Assembly: GCA_039191605.1 (NCBI GenBank) | Contig: JBCCXL010000007.1 | Coordinates: forward strand, 186,001-250,000 | Reading direction: 5' to 3' | Length of the DNA: 64,000 nt | Source of the DNA: JBCCXL01 sp039191605 | Lineage (GTDB): Bacteria > Acidobacteriota > Thermoanaerobaculia > Multivoradales > JAHZIX01 | In this document: one piece after another, positions 1 to 7,642 of the stretch | Position numbering within the stretch: the first letter of the stretch is position 1 | Layout: every line of letters starts with the position of its first letter | Notes under the pieces: generated by a model | The model's database searches: none | Told to the model about the DNA's origin: nothing | Seen by the model: the letters and a program-made list of their open reading frames with translations, nothing else | Made by a program: the position numbers and the translations under genes

Positions 1-144
1 GCGTCCGACGTGGACACCCCCGAAGACCTCCACCGACTCGCCTGGGCTCTAGCCCGGGAAAAAGCCGCTGGTCGGGGCCTTTCCTGCCCGCGAACCACGG
101 CCTTGCTCGACAGCTGGGGACGGCTTCCGGAGGTGACGGGATGA
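1..144 (+). CDS. 3' end of a nucleotidyltransferase/glycosyltransferase-A-like protein (partial)
   Basis: Frame 1 is open from the window edge to the TGA at 142–144, giving 47 C-terminal residues that begin ASDVDTPEDLHRLAWALA. A DxDTPEDL motif close to the C-terminus is typical of GT-A-fold enzymes such as 2-phospho-L-lactate guanylyltransferase (CofC), MobA-like molybdenum cofactor guanylyltransferases and TIGR04282-type glycosyltransferases, where the aspartates contribute to metal and nucleotide binding. The fragment is too short to choose between them. It ends 52 bp before nnr on the same strand, so it may head the same operon. The gap carries a short direct repeat (agcccgaaggt twice). 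Confidence 0.5.
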   Translation, partial: ASDVDTPEDLHRLAWALAREKAAGRGLSCPRTTALLDSWGRLPEVTG

Positions 145-196
145 AGCCCGAAGGTCACGCGAGGAAGCCCGAAGGTGATGCGAAAGAGGCAGCGCG

Positions 197-1876
197 ATGA
201 GAATCCTGTCGCCCCGGGCGATGGCGCAAGTGGATGCGCGCGCCATCGAGGAGATCGGCGTCCCGGGCGCCGTGCTGATGGAGAACGCGGCCCTGGCGGT
301 GGTTCAGGCGACCCTGCAGCTGATTCCCGAGGGACGGCGGGTCACCATCCTCTGCGGCCCGGGGAACAACGGCGGCGACGGTCTCGCGGTGGGGCGCCAT
401 CTCTATTCTCGGGGCTTGGCGGTGGACCTCTTTCTCTTCGCCAAAGAGGGTCCGGCGGGAGACGCGGGCCTGCAGCTGAGCATCTGCCAGCGATTGGGCC
501 TGGAGCCCCGATGGGTTCGGCCGGGAGAGCAAGATGAAGCCTGGAAGGCGGAGCTGGATCGATCCCTGAGGGAATCCGACGCCGCCATCGACGCCCTCTT
601 CGGCACCGGCCTCAGCCGTCCGCTACAGGGCTGTTTCGCCGAGGCGGTGGAGATCCTCGCCCGTCTTCGAGATGCCGCGGGGCTGACGGTGGTAGCGGTA
701 GATCTCCCCAGCGGGCTCTACGGCGGCCTCGAGCAGGAGAGACGGGGCGAGCTGCTAAGCCCCGCGGCGGCGGATCTGACGGTGACCTTCGCGGCGCCGA
801 AGCCGGTACACGTCTTCGCCGACGAGGAACATCTCGGGGCCGTGGTGGTAGCGGATCTCGGCCTGCCGGCGGAGCTGGTGGAATCTTCCCCCGGAGCGCA
901 GGAGGGCGTGCTCCACCTGCTTACCACCGAGGAGCTGGGGGCTTACCTTCCGGCCCGATCAGCCCAGGGGCATAAGGGCACTTTCGGCCATGTGCTGCTG
1001 CTCGCCGGATCCGCGGGGAAATCCGGCGCGGCGGTGCTGGCGGCCCGAGGTGCGGTGCGCGGCGGCGCGGGGCTGGTGACCGTGGCGGTGCCGGCGGGGT
1101 TGCTTTCGTTGGTGGACGCCGGCAGCCTGGAATCCATGACCCTGGCGCTGCCGCAGAGCGCGGAGGGCACCGTCCTAGAGGCCGCGGTAGCGACCCTGAA
1201 GGAGCATTGGGAGGGCAAGGGAGCCCTCGCCGTCGGCCCCGGCCTCGGCCGCGGGGAAGCGGTGACCCGAGTGGTGGAGGCCGCCCTAGCGGCGGCGCGG
1301 CGACGGGGGATCCCGGCGGTGATCGACGCCGACGGCCTCTTCCCCTACGCCGAACGCTGCGCTGACCTTCGAGGGACGCAGAATGGGGAGGCCTCAGGAA
1401 CCGGAGAGCTCTCGGCAACCGACGATCCCTCGGGTACCGGATTAGGGCCCCTGGATTTGGTGCTCACGCCCCATCCCGGCGAGATGGCGAGGCTGCTGGG
1501 GCTGGCCTCGGCGCCGGTGAGCCCTGGGGAGCGCCTGGCGGCGGTGCGACGGGCGGCGCGGGAGAGCGGCGCAGTGGTGGTGCTCAAGGGGCACCGCACC
1601 CTGATCGCCGAGCCCCTGGGGGAGGTTTGGGTGAACCCTACGGGCAATGTCGGCATGGCCTCCGGCGGAACCGGGGACGTGCTCACCGGAATCATCGCCG
1701 CTCTGCTGGCTCAGGGATTCGATCCCCTGGCGGCGGCGCAGCTGGGCGTCTTCCTTCACGGCCTGGCGGGGGACCTGGCGGCCGCCGACGGCGACCTGCG
1801 GGCGTTGAGGGCCGGTGATCTTGTCGAGCGCTTGGGGGAAGCCTTCCGCGAGCTCCTGCGTGGGGAAGAGGGATGA
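197..1876 (+). CDS. nnr: Bifunctional NAD(P)H-hydrate epimerase / ADP-dependent NAD(P)H-hydrate dehydratase
   Basis: This 559-residue protein repairs damaged nicotinamide cofactors: the N-terminal YjeF_N domain (about residues 1–215) epimerises NAD(P)HX and the C-terminal ribokinase-fold domain (about 240–555) dehydrates it using ADP. The epimerase signature GPGNNGGDG is present near residue 55. The C-terminal half shows GHKGTFGHVLLLAGS, DADGLF, LTPHPGEMARLL and the catalytic NPTGNVGMASGGTGDVL region. A Gly/Ser/Thr-rich insert of about 25 residues around 390–415 is unusual and looks like a tolerated loop. The ATG at 197 follows an AGAGG sequence. The stop overlaps the tsaE start by 4 nt (ATGA), and nnr–tsaE adjacency is common in bacteria. 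Identity is firm. Confidence 0.95.
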   Translation: MRILSPRAMAQVDARAIEEIGVPGAVLMENAALAVVQATLQLIPEGRRVTILCGPGNNGGDGLAVGRHLYSRGLAVDLFLFAKEGPAGDAGLQLSICQRLGLEPRWVRPGEQDEAWKAELDRSLRESDAAIDALFGTGLSRPLQGCFAEAVEILARLRDAAGLTVVAVDLPSGLYGGLEQERRGELLSPAAADLTVTFAAPKPVHVFADEEHLGAVVVADLGLPAELVESSPGAQEGVLHLLTTEELGAYLPARSAQGHKGTFGHVLLLAGSAGKSGAAVLAARGAVRGGAGLVTVAVPAGLLSLVDAGSLESMTLALPQSAEGTVLEAAVATLKEHWEGKGALAVGPGLGRGEAVTRVVEAALAAARRRGIPAVIDADGLFPYAERCADLRGTQNGEASGTGELSATDDPSGTGLGPLDLVLTPHPGEMARLLGLASAPVSPGERLAAVRRAARESGAVVVLKGHRTLIAEPLGEVWVNPTGNVGMASGGTGDVLTGIIAALLAQGFDPLAAAQLGVFLHGLAGDLAAADGDLRALRAGDLVERLGEAFRELLRGEEG

Positions 1877-2433
1877 GCGAGAAGAAGGGAAAGCCAGAGA
1901 AGGGAAAATCAGAGAAGGGGAAGTCAGAGAAGGGAAAGTCGGCCCCCGCGGTGGTCCACAGCCGGTCGCCGGCGGATACCCGGGCCTTCGGTCGCGAGCT
2001 GGCGGCTCGGCTGGCGCCCGCAGGCGTCGTGCTGCTGGAGGGAGACCTCGGGGCCGGCAAGACAGTGTTGGTGCAGGGGATCGCGGAGGGCCTGAGCCTC
2101 GATCCGCAGCAGGTGAGCAGTCCTACCTTCACCCTGGTTCAGGAATACGAGGCGGTGCAGGAATACGCGGCCGAGGTCAGCCCGGAAAGTACCTCCGAGC
2201 CACCACCGGGGGAGCGGCGGCGGCAGCGGCTGGTGCACATGGATCTTTATCGTCTCGAGCCCGAGGAGACCGAAGTGTTGGGGCTGGACGAGATCTTCGC
2301 CGATCCCGATTCGGTCAAGGCGGTGGAGTGGGCGAGCCGATTGCCGTGGCGTCCAGAGCCGGCGGTGACGGTGGTCTTGCATCGTGGACAAGGGGACGAG
2401 AGGAGGATCGAGGTGATCGAGGCCGAGAGCTGA
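1873..2433 (+). CDS. tsaE: tRNA threonylcarbamoyladenosine biosynthesis ATPase TsaE
   Basis: TsaE is the P-loop ATPase that works with TsaD and TsaB to make the universal t6A37 modification of ANN-decoding tRNAs. The 186-residue product has the Walker A motif GDLGAGKTVLVQG (about residues 57–69), the family motif SSPTFTLVQEYE, and HMDLYRLE with the downstream GLDEIF and VEWASRLP blocks. Two oddities are visible: a lysine-rich N-terminal extension built from KGKSE repeats, and an insert of roughly 25 residues between VQEYE and HMDLYR. The ATG overlaps the nnr stop, implying translational coupling. The true start could lie after the repeats, but no better ribosome binding site is seen there. 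Confidence 0.93.
   Translation: MSEKKGKPEKGKSEKGKSEKGKSAPAVVHSRSPADTRAFGRELAARLAPAGVVLLEGDLGAGKTVLVQGIAEGLSLDPQQVSSPTFTLVQEYEAVQEYAAEVSPESTSEPPPGERRRQRLVHMDLYRLEPEETEVLGLDEIFADPDSVKAVEWASRLPWRPEPAVTVVLHRGQGDERRIEVIEAES
1881..1940 (+). repeat. 15-bp tandem repeat within the tsaE 5' end
   Basis: Four consecutive 15-bp units (1881–1895, 1896–1910, 1911–1925, 1926–1940) of the form agagaagggaaaRtc encode four near-identical KGK(P/S)EK steps at the TsaE N-terminus. The repeat is in frame and purine-rich, so its copy number can change by replication slippage without breaking the gene. Confidence 0.85.
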
Positions 2434-2440
2434 GGGCTCC

Positions 2441-2449
2441 TGCTACACT
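2441..2449 (+). promoter_or_regulatory. Possible extended −10 promoter upstream of phoH
   Basis: The sequence TGCTACACT (extended TG plus TACACT) lies just after the tsaE stop and 130 bp before the chosen phoH start. No convincing −35 hexamer is seen 17 bp upstream. It could start a separate phoH–pgpH transcript, but this is a motif match only. Confidence 0.25.
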
Positions 2450-2578
2450 CCGGCCTTAGCTCCAGGCCCCAGGGTTTGATCTCGGGCTTTGGAGAGCGAT
2501 CATCGAGCCCGTCGGCAGGTCCGACAGCCGCTGATGATTCCCGACCGTCTAACTCTCGAAGGGAGATCCGGAGACCTG

Positions 2579-3694
2579 ATGACTGTGCCAGCCGAGCCGA
2601 GTGAGACGAGCGTGGACCGGACAGTGGAGCTAGCAGTGGAGCAGCCGTCCTCGGCCCTCGCTTCCGCGGCTCCCGCAGCCGCCGAGGACAGGGTGAAACT
2701 CGCGGTGGACCTCGCCCTGGACGAGGATTCCCTGGGCTCCCTCTACGGCCACCGGGACGACAACCTGCGCCGTATCGAACGGACTTTTCAGGTGCAGATC
2801 GGGGCCCGCGGACCGCGATTGAGCATCGAGGGGGGCCGTGCCAGCGCAGCGGTGGTGGAGAAGCTTCTGCTCAGCCTGGCGGAGCTCTCCGCCCAGGGGG
2901 TGCGTTTGCGAACCGGGGACGTGCGCACCGCCACCCGCGTGCTGCAGGAAGACCCCAAGGCCTCGCTGCAGGATTTCTTCCGCCCCAGCGGGCTGCTGGC
3001 GTCGGTGCAGCGGGTGATCACGCCGCGAACCCTGAGACAGCAGCTCTACATGAAGGCGATGGTGGAGCACGACATCGTGCTCTCCATCGGTCCGGCGGGC
3101 ACCGGCAAGACCTATTTGGCCGTCGCCGTCGCCGCCGCCTGTCTGCTCGAGAAGACGGTGCGGCGCATCGTGCTGGCGAGACCAGCGGTGGAGGCCGGGG
3201 AAAAGCTCGGCTTCCTGCCGGGGGATCTGGTGGAGAAGGTCAATCCCTTCCTGCGGCCGCTCTATGATTCTCTCTACGACATCATTGGCTACGAAAAGGT
3301 GGGACGCATGATCGAGCGGGGCATCATCGAGGTGGCTCCCATCGCCTTCATGCGCGGCCGCACGCTGAACGAGAGCTTCGTGATTCTCGACGAGGCGCAG
3401 AACACCACCAGCGAGCAGATGAAGATGTTCCTGACCCGCATCGGCTTCGGCTCCAAGGCGGTGATCAATGGAGACATCACCCAGGTCGACCTCCCGGAGA
3501 CTCGCCGTTCCGGGCTGCTGCAGGCCCAGGATGTGCTGCGGGGGGTGGAGGGCATCGCCTTCCAGCACTTCGATCAGCGAGACGTTGTACGCCACCCTCT
3601 GGTGCAGAAGGTGGTCAATGCCTACGAGCGCTACGATGAGCGCCGCCGCGCCCAGCAGGAGGCGCGGAAAAAGTCCGCCGCGGGGGAGAGTTGA
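2579..3694 (+). CDS. phoH: PhoH-family P-loop ATPase
   Basis: This is a cytoplasmic PhoH-like ATPase, a family linked to RNA metabolism and often encoded with ybeY and pgpH. The open frame extends upstream to 2489, but the ATG at 2579 is preceded by a well-placed GGAGA, giving 371 residues beginning MTVPAEPSE. After a low-complexity acidic/alanine N-terminus comes a KH-like region, then the ATPase: Walker A GPAGTGKTYLAVAVA, the RIVLARPAVEAGEKLGFLPGDL block, Walker B FVILDEAQNTT and GDITQVDLP. The family assignment is secure. The precise substrate is unknown even in well-studied members. It is followed, after a 242-bp gap, by pgpH. Confidence 0.9.
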   Translation: MTVPAEPSETSVDRTVELAVEQPSSALASAAPAAAEDRVKLAVDLALDEDSLGSLYGHRDDNLRRIERTFQVQIGARGPRLSIEGGRASAAVVEKLLLSLAELSAQGVRLRTGDVRTATRVLQEDPKASLQDFFRPSGLLASVQRVITPRTLRQQLYMKAMVEHDIVLSIGPAGTGKTYLAVAVAAACLLEKTVRRIVLARPAVEAGEKLGFLPGDLVEKVNPFLRPLYDSLYDIIGYEKVGRMIERGIIEVAPIAFMRGRTLNESFVILDEAQNTTSEQMKMFLTRIGFGSKAVINGDITQVDLPETRRSGLLQAQDVLRGVEGIAFQHFDQRDVVRHPLVQKVVNAYERYDERRRAQQEARKKSAAGES

Positions 3695-3805
3695 GCCTGA
3701 AACGCTCTTTTCTTCGGGCCCTAGATCTCGGGCTGGAGCCTCCATGCCTGGCTCTTTGAGCTTCGGTGAGTCGCCTGCGCTATGCTGACGGCGGTTTCTG
3801 ATGAC

Positions 3806-3861
3806 AGCCCGCTGGCGCACTGACTAAGCCCGCTGGCGCACTGACTAAGCCCGCAGGCGCA
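3806..3861 (+). repeat. 21-bp tandem repeat, 2.7 copies, GCTGGCG core
   Basis: Units at 3806–3826 and 3827–3847 are identical (agcccgctggcgcactgacta) apart from phase, and a third partial unit (3848–3861) differs by one base in the core. It lies in the phoH–pgpH gap. Similar GCTGGCG-containing repeats follow stop codons near 38.3 kb and 59.0 kb. Confidence 0.9.
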
Positions 3862-3936
3862 CGGGGGTAGCGCCCCGATTCTGGTCGAGTCGACCGAGAA
3901 TGGGTCGCCAAGAGTATCGATGCCGAGGAAATCGAG

Positions 3937-6414
3937 ATGAGCAAGAAGAGCTCCGGAAGAAGGAAAGATGAGGGACGCCTCAGCAGCACCCTCACCTTGA
4001 TGCTGGACCGCGGCGAACGCCTGCGGGATCGAGCTTTGGGGTCCAGCTCCCTCTGGTTGGTGATCTTCCTGATTGCGAGCACCTGGGCGCTGATGCCTCG
4101 AGGGAGCGACGATGCGGTCAACCTCGAGCTCATCTCCCCGGGGCGGCTGGCGGATCGCGATTACGTGGCGCCGGAAGACTTTCCGGTGGAGGATGTGGAG
4201 ACCACCGCCGCTAAGCGGGTCAAGGCGAGGGAGGACGTGCTCCCGGTCTACGACCTGGATTCCGCCGCGACCCAGGAGATCGACGAGCGGGTGGGGCTGC
4301 TTTTCGAAGAGGGGCGGCGGCTGATCACGGAAGCGCCGGAAGAGCTGCAGGAGGACGCCTCCATGGACGAGGAGGTGCTCGCTCAGCTGCGCTCCTACTC
4401 GGGAATGAGGCTCACCCCCGAGGGCATCGAGCAGCTGACGGAGAAGAGCTTTACCCCCGAGCTGGAGGACCGCGTCCGCGGAATTCTTCGGGAGGTGATG
4501 GAGCGGGGGGTGGTAGCGAGCGTCAGCCAGCTGCTGGAGAATCGACTGCGGGGCGTCACGCTGCGGGATCTACGCACCGGTGAGGAGCGTCGACATATCG
4601 ACCTCTACGATCACCTCGGGTACCCCGATGACGTGCGGGACCTGCTGCGGGCAGAGACCCGCCGGTGGCCGGGATTCAACGCGGCGCAGCGACGGGTGGT
4701 GGAAACCTGGATGCTGGACAACGTGGCGCCGAACCTCAGCCCGAGTCCCAGCAGCACTCTGGAGCTACAGGAAGCGGCGGCGCAGGCGGCGGAGCCGGTC
4801 TTTATCCAGATTCGTAAGGGACAGGTGATCGCCCGCCGCGGTGACGTGCTGACCGAGACCACCGCTCGCGCCATCCGCACCCTGGCGGATGCTCAGCGGG
4901 CGCCCAACCTGGTGCCGCCGCTCTTGGGTACGGCTCTCTTCCTGCTGCTGGCGGCGCTGACCCTCTGGCTCTCCCTGCGTCAAGACGGGCTCGCCGGTCG
5001 CCGCCGGGAGCGGGTATTCAACGAAGGGCTGCTCCTGCTGTCCATTGGGGTGGTGGGGCTGCGCCTTTGTTTGGTGATCATCGAGGGTCTTACCCGGACC
5101 CTGGATACCCCGCCCTTCAATAGCGTCGACAGCTGGATCTATGCTCTTCCCTTCGCCGCTCTGGCGCTGGTGGCGCGGTTGGTGTGCGGTCGCGCTCCGG
5201 CGGTGATGCTCTCGGTGATCTTCTCGGTGCTGGTGAGTCGGGCGCTGGAGGCCGGGCCGGGAGCCTCGGCGGTGCTGGTCTACTGCCTCGGCGGCTGCTT
5301 CGCCGCGCTCTTCCTGCTGGATGCTTATCCGGTCAAGCAGCGCATGGTGCTGATCCGCGCCGGTGCCCTCGTCGGCCTCGCTAACGCGGTGCTGATCTTG
5401 GTGATCCGGTCCCTCACCACCGGGGCGGAGACGGATCCCGCAACCCTGGGCTTCGAGGTGCTCTGTGGCCTGGTGGGCGGCCTGCTGGTGGCCGGCGTTG
5501 CCAGCTTTGCGGTGCCGATTCTCGAATCTCTGCTCTCGGTCACCACCGACATCAAGCTGGTGGAGCTGGCGAATACCAACCTTCCGCTGCTGCGCCGCCT
5601 GGCCTTTGAGGCTCCGGGCTCCTTCCAGCACTCCTTGATGGTGGCAAATCTGGCCAAGGCCGGCTGTGACGCCATCGGGGCGGACTCCGTCTTGGCCTAC
5701 ACCGGGGGGCTCTACCACGACATCGGCAAGGTCCAACGGCCGGAGTACTTCATCGAGAACCAGCGCGGAGTGAACCCCCACGACAAGCTCAAACCTTCCA
5801 TGAGCTCGCTGATTCTGGTCAGTCACGTCAAAGATGGACTCGAGATGGCGCGGGACTACGCTCTGCCGCAGCCGCTGCGGGACGCCATCGCGCAGCACCA
5901 CGGTACTCGGCGCATCAACTTCTTCTACAACCGAGCCCTCGAACTGGCGGGAGAAGAGGGGCGGGTCGACGAGATGGATTATCGCTATCCCGGCCCGCGG
6001 CCGCAGAACAAGGTGCAGGGAGTGCTGATGCTGGCGGACGGGGTCGAGGCCGCCGGTCGTACCCTCACCGATCCTTCCCCCCACACCATCCGGGAGATGG
6101 TGAAGAAGATCGTCGATCATTGCCTCCAGGACGGCCAGCTAGACGAGACGGACCTAACCTTGGGGGATATCGCCAAGGTGGTGGATTCCTTCGTCGACAT
6201 CCTCTCCAGCATCTATCACCGCCGCATCGACTACCCGGGCTTCGAGTTCAACAAGAAGGGGGCGCAGGGGGGAGAAGGAAAGGGAGCCAACGGGAAGAAT
6301 GGCAGGGCCCGGGGCGAAGGGCGGGGTCGGGAGAAGCAGGTAGCGGCCGTTCTGGAAACCCTCGCCGACGAGCCGGGCGACGACGGCCAGCGAGACGCGA
6401 CTCCGGCGGCCTGA
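3937..6414 (+). CDS. pgpH: PgpH-type membrane HDIG phosphohydrolase (putative c-di-AMP phosphodiesterase)
   Basis: The 825-residue protein has the PgpH/YqfF architecture. There is a short cytoplasmic N-terminus, a first transmembrane helix (about residues 36–52), a large extracytoplasmic 7TMR-HDED domain (about 60–320), a seven-helix membrane block (about 325–530) and a cytoplasmic HD domain. Catalytic motifs are visible: SFQHSLMVAN (metal-binding His), YHDIGK (HD pair, about residue 594) and HHGTRRINFFY. Characterised homologues degrade cyclic di-AMP. No diadenylate cyclase gene is in this window, so the nucleotide is inferred. The ATG follows GAGGAA. The C-terminal 50 residues are Gly/Lys/Arg-rich and unlike the rest. 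Confidence 0.92.
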   Translation: MSKKSSGRRKDEGRLSSTLTLMLDRGERLRDRALGSSSLWLVIFLIASTWALMPRGSDDAVNLELISPGRLADRDYVAPEDFPVEDVETTAAKRVKAREDVLPVYDLDSAATQEIDERVGLLFEEGRRLITEAPEELQEDASMDEEVLAQLRSYSGMRLTPEGIEQLTEKSFTPELEDRVRGILREVMERGVVASVSQLLENRLRGVTLRDLRTGEERRHIDLYDHLGYPDDVRDLLRAETRRWPGFNAAQRRVVETWMLDNVAPNLSPSPSSTLELQEAAAQAAEPVFIQIRKGQVIARRGDVLTETTARAIRTLADAQRAPNLVPPLLGTALFLLLAALTLWLSLRQDGLAGRRRERVFNEGLLLLSIGVVGLRLCLVIIEGLTRTLDTPPFNSVDSWIYALPFAALALVARLVCGRAPAVMLSVIFSVLVSRALEAGPGASAVLVYCLGGCFAALFLLDAYPVKQRMVLIRAGALVGLANAVLILVIRSLTTGAETDPATLGFEVLCGLVGGLLVAGVASFAVPILESLLSVTTDIKLVELANTNLPLLRRLAFEAPGSFQHSLMVANLAKAGCDAIGADSVLAYTGGLYHDIGKVQRPEYFIENQRGVNPHDKLKPSMSSLILVSHVKDGLEMARDYALPQPLRDAIAQHHGTRRINFFYNRALELAGEEGRVDEMDYRYPGPRPQNKVQGVLMLADGVEAAGRTLTDPSPHTIREMVKKIVDHCLQDGQLDETDLTLGDIAKVVDSFVDILSSIYHRRIDYPGFEFNKKGAQGGEGKGANGKNGRARGEGRGREKQVAAVLETLADEPGDDGQRDATPAA

Positions 6415-6584
6415 ACCGCGCGGCCTGAACCGAGTGGCCCCGAGCTCCGTGGCTTGGGCATTACGACTGAGGATCGTGGCCTCAGGCGTGCGTCGGAGGT
6501 TCGCGGGCCTCACCTGCGTTCGGTTGTAGAGGAGATATGGGGAGTGGAGGGCTGCCCTCAAGAGGGGGGGGCGGGGCCTATGTA

Positions 6585-6590
6585 TATAAT
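6585..6590 (+). promoter_or_regulatory. Consensus −10 hexamer TATAAT 9 nt before the flavoprotein start
   Basis: TATAAT ends 9 nt before the ATG at 6600, which would place transcription initiation 2–3 nt before the start codon. No Shine–Dalgarno sequence is present at a usable distance. This implies a leaderless or near-leaderless mRNA. No −35 match is evident. Confidence 0.5.
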
Positions 6591-6599
6591 CGTCTCATT

Positions 6600-7565
6600 A
6601 TGAAAAAAACATTGGAATACAACGCTACACTGCGGGAGAAGATCGACCTCACCGCGTCCCTTTCCATCTTCCGTGTCGAGCCAGACGGCGCGGGAGACGA
6701 AGCGTTGAGCGATTTTCTACCGGGCCAATACGGCGTTTTGGGCCTGAACAATGAGGATCGCCCCGAGCTGGGCTCGGTGCGGCGCCCCATGTCCCTGGTG
6801 TCTGCGCCGGAGGAGGTCCGCGGCGAATCGCCCAAGGTGCTGGAGTTCTACATCCGCTACGTCCACCATCCGGAGTCCGACAATCCTCTGACCCACCTGC
6901 TGTGGAGGCTCGAGGCCGGGGATCGTCTCTTCGTCGGCCCGAAGATCGCCGGAAGGTTCACGGCGGAGGACACCGTGGGCGCTGAGGATCAGCGACTGCG
7001 CCTGTGCGTTGCCGCCGGCACCGGATTGGCACCCTTCCTCTCCTTCGCCCGGTCCCAAGCTCTAGCCGATCCCGCCGCGGATCTATCGCAATTGGCGATT
7101 CTCCACGGCGCCTCCTACCCGGCGGATTTGGGCTACGGAGAGGAGCTGGAGCAGCTGGCTTCCGAGCGCGGGCTGATCTACCGTCGCACCGTCAGTCGCC
7201 CCCACGAGGCGCCAAATTGGCCTGGCGATGCGGGCCGAGTGGAGGATTACTTTCTCGCCGACCGGCTGCCGGAGCTGGATCAGGCCCTCGGCTTCGAAGC
7301 GGATGGGGGAGTCCGTCCAGAGAATACCGTGATCTTCATCTGCGGCCTCCAGGGAACCATCGGCCAGACCTTTCTTCGTCTGCTGGATCGCGGTTTCGTG
7401 CCGGAAAATCGCCGCCTTCGCGGCGCGTTGGAGATTCCCGCGGAGGTTGAGGCTAGCCTCTTTTTCGAGCAATATGACACTACTCCCGTGGTCGACCTCA
7501 AGGATGAGGCGTTGATCGCCGATCTGCGGAGCCGACTTCATGATGCCCTCGAATCGAGGAGCTGA
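6600..7565 (+). CDS. Ferredoxin/flavodoxin–NADP(+) reductase-like FAD oxidoreductase
   Basis: The frame is open from 6537, but the first conserved residue block begins at MKKTLEYNATLREK (ATG 6600), giving 321 residues. The N-terminal FAD-binding barrel contains SVRRPMSLVSAP, the counterpart of the RxYS FAD motif. The NADP-binding half has VAAGTGLAPFLSFARS (GTGxAPF) and the C-terminal VIFICGLQGTIGQ, matching the CGxPxM-type loop of the Fpr/FNR superfamily. The closing residues FFEQYDTTPVVDL are where bacterial Fpr proteins stack on the flavin. It likely passes electrons between NADPH and ferredoxin or flavodoxin. No partner is encoded nearby. An alternative would be a PyrK-like subunit, but no Fe–S cysteine cluster is seen. 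Confidence 0.78.
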   Translation: MKKTLEYNATLREKIDLTASLSIFRVEPDGAGDEALSDFLPGQYGVLGLNNEDRPELGSVRRPMSLVSAPEEVRGESPKVLEFYIRYVHHPESDNPLTHLLWRLEAGDRLFVGPKIAGRFTAEDTVGAEDQRLRLCVAAGTGLAPFLSFARSQALADPAADLSQLAILHGASYPADLGYGEELEQLASERGLIYRRTVSRPHEAPNWPGDAGRVEDYFLADRLPELDQALGFEADGGVRPENTVIFICGLQGTIGQTFLRLLDRGFVPENRRLRGALEIPAEVEASLFFEQYDTTPVVDLKDEALIADLRSRLHDALESRS

Positions 7566-7642
7566 TCTCTACTCTTTTGCTACCGAACCGTCGACGCTTC
7601 CGGACCTTCGACGTCAAAAAACTATCTCTGGAGCCTGCATCC

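Noticed and set aside
2630..3820. 396-codon minus-strand frame over phoH
   Set aside because: Fully antisense to phoH with a composition-driven, His/Gln-rich translation and no domain.
3806..3861. CRISPR-like array
   Set aside because: Units are contiguous without spacers and there are no cas genes in the window; the same holds for the other tandem repeats.
4765..6120. 451-codon open frame on the minus strand inside pgpH
   Set aside because: It is antisense to a gene with intact family motifs, has no recognisable domain, and long antisense frames are expected in GC-rich DNA.
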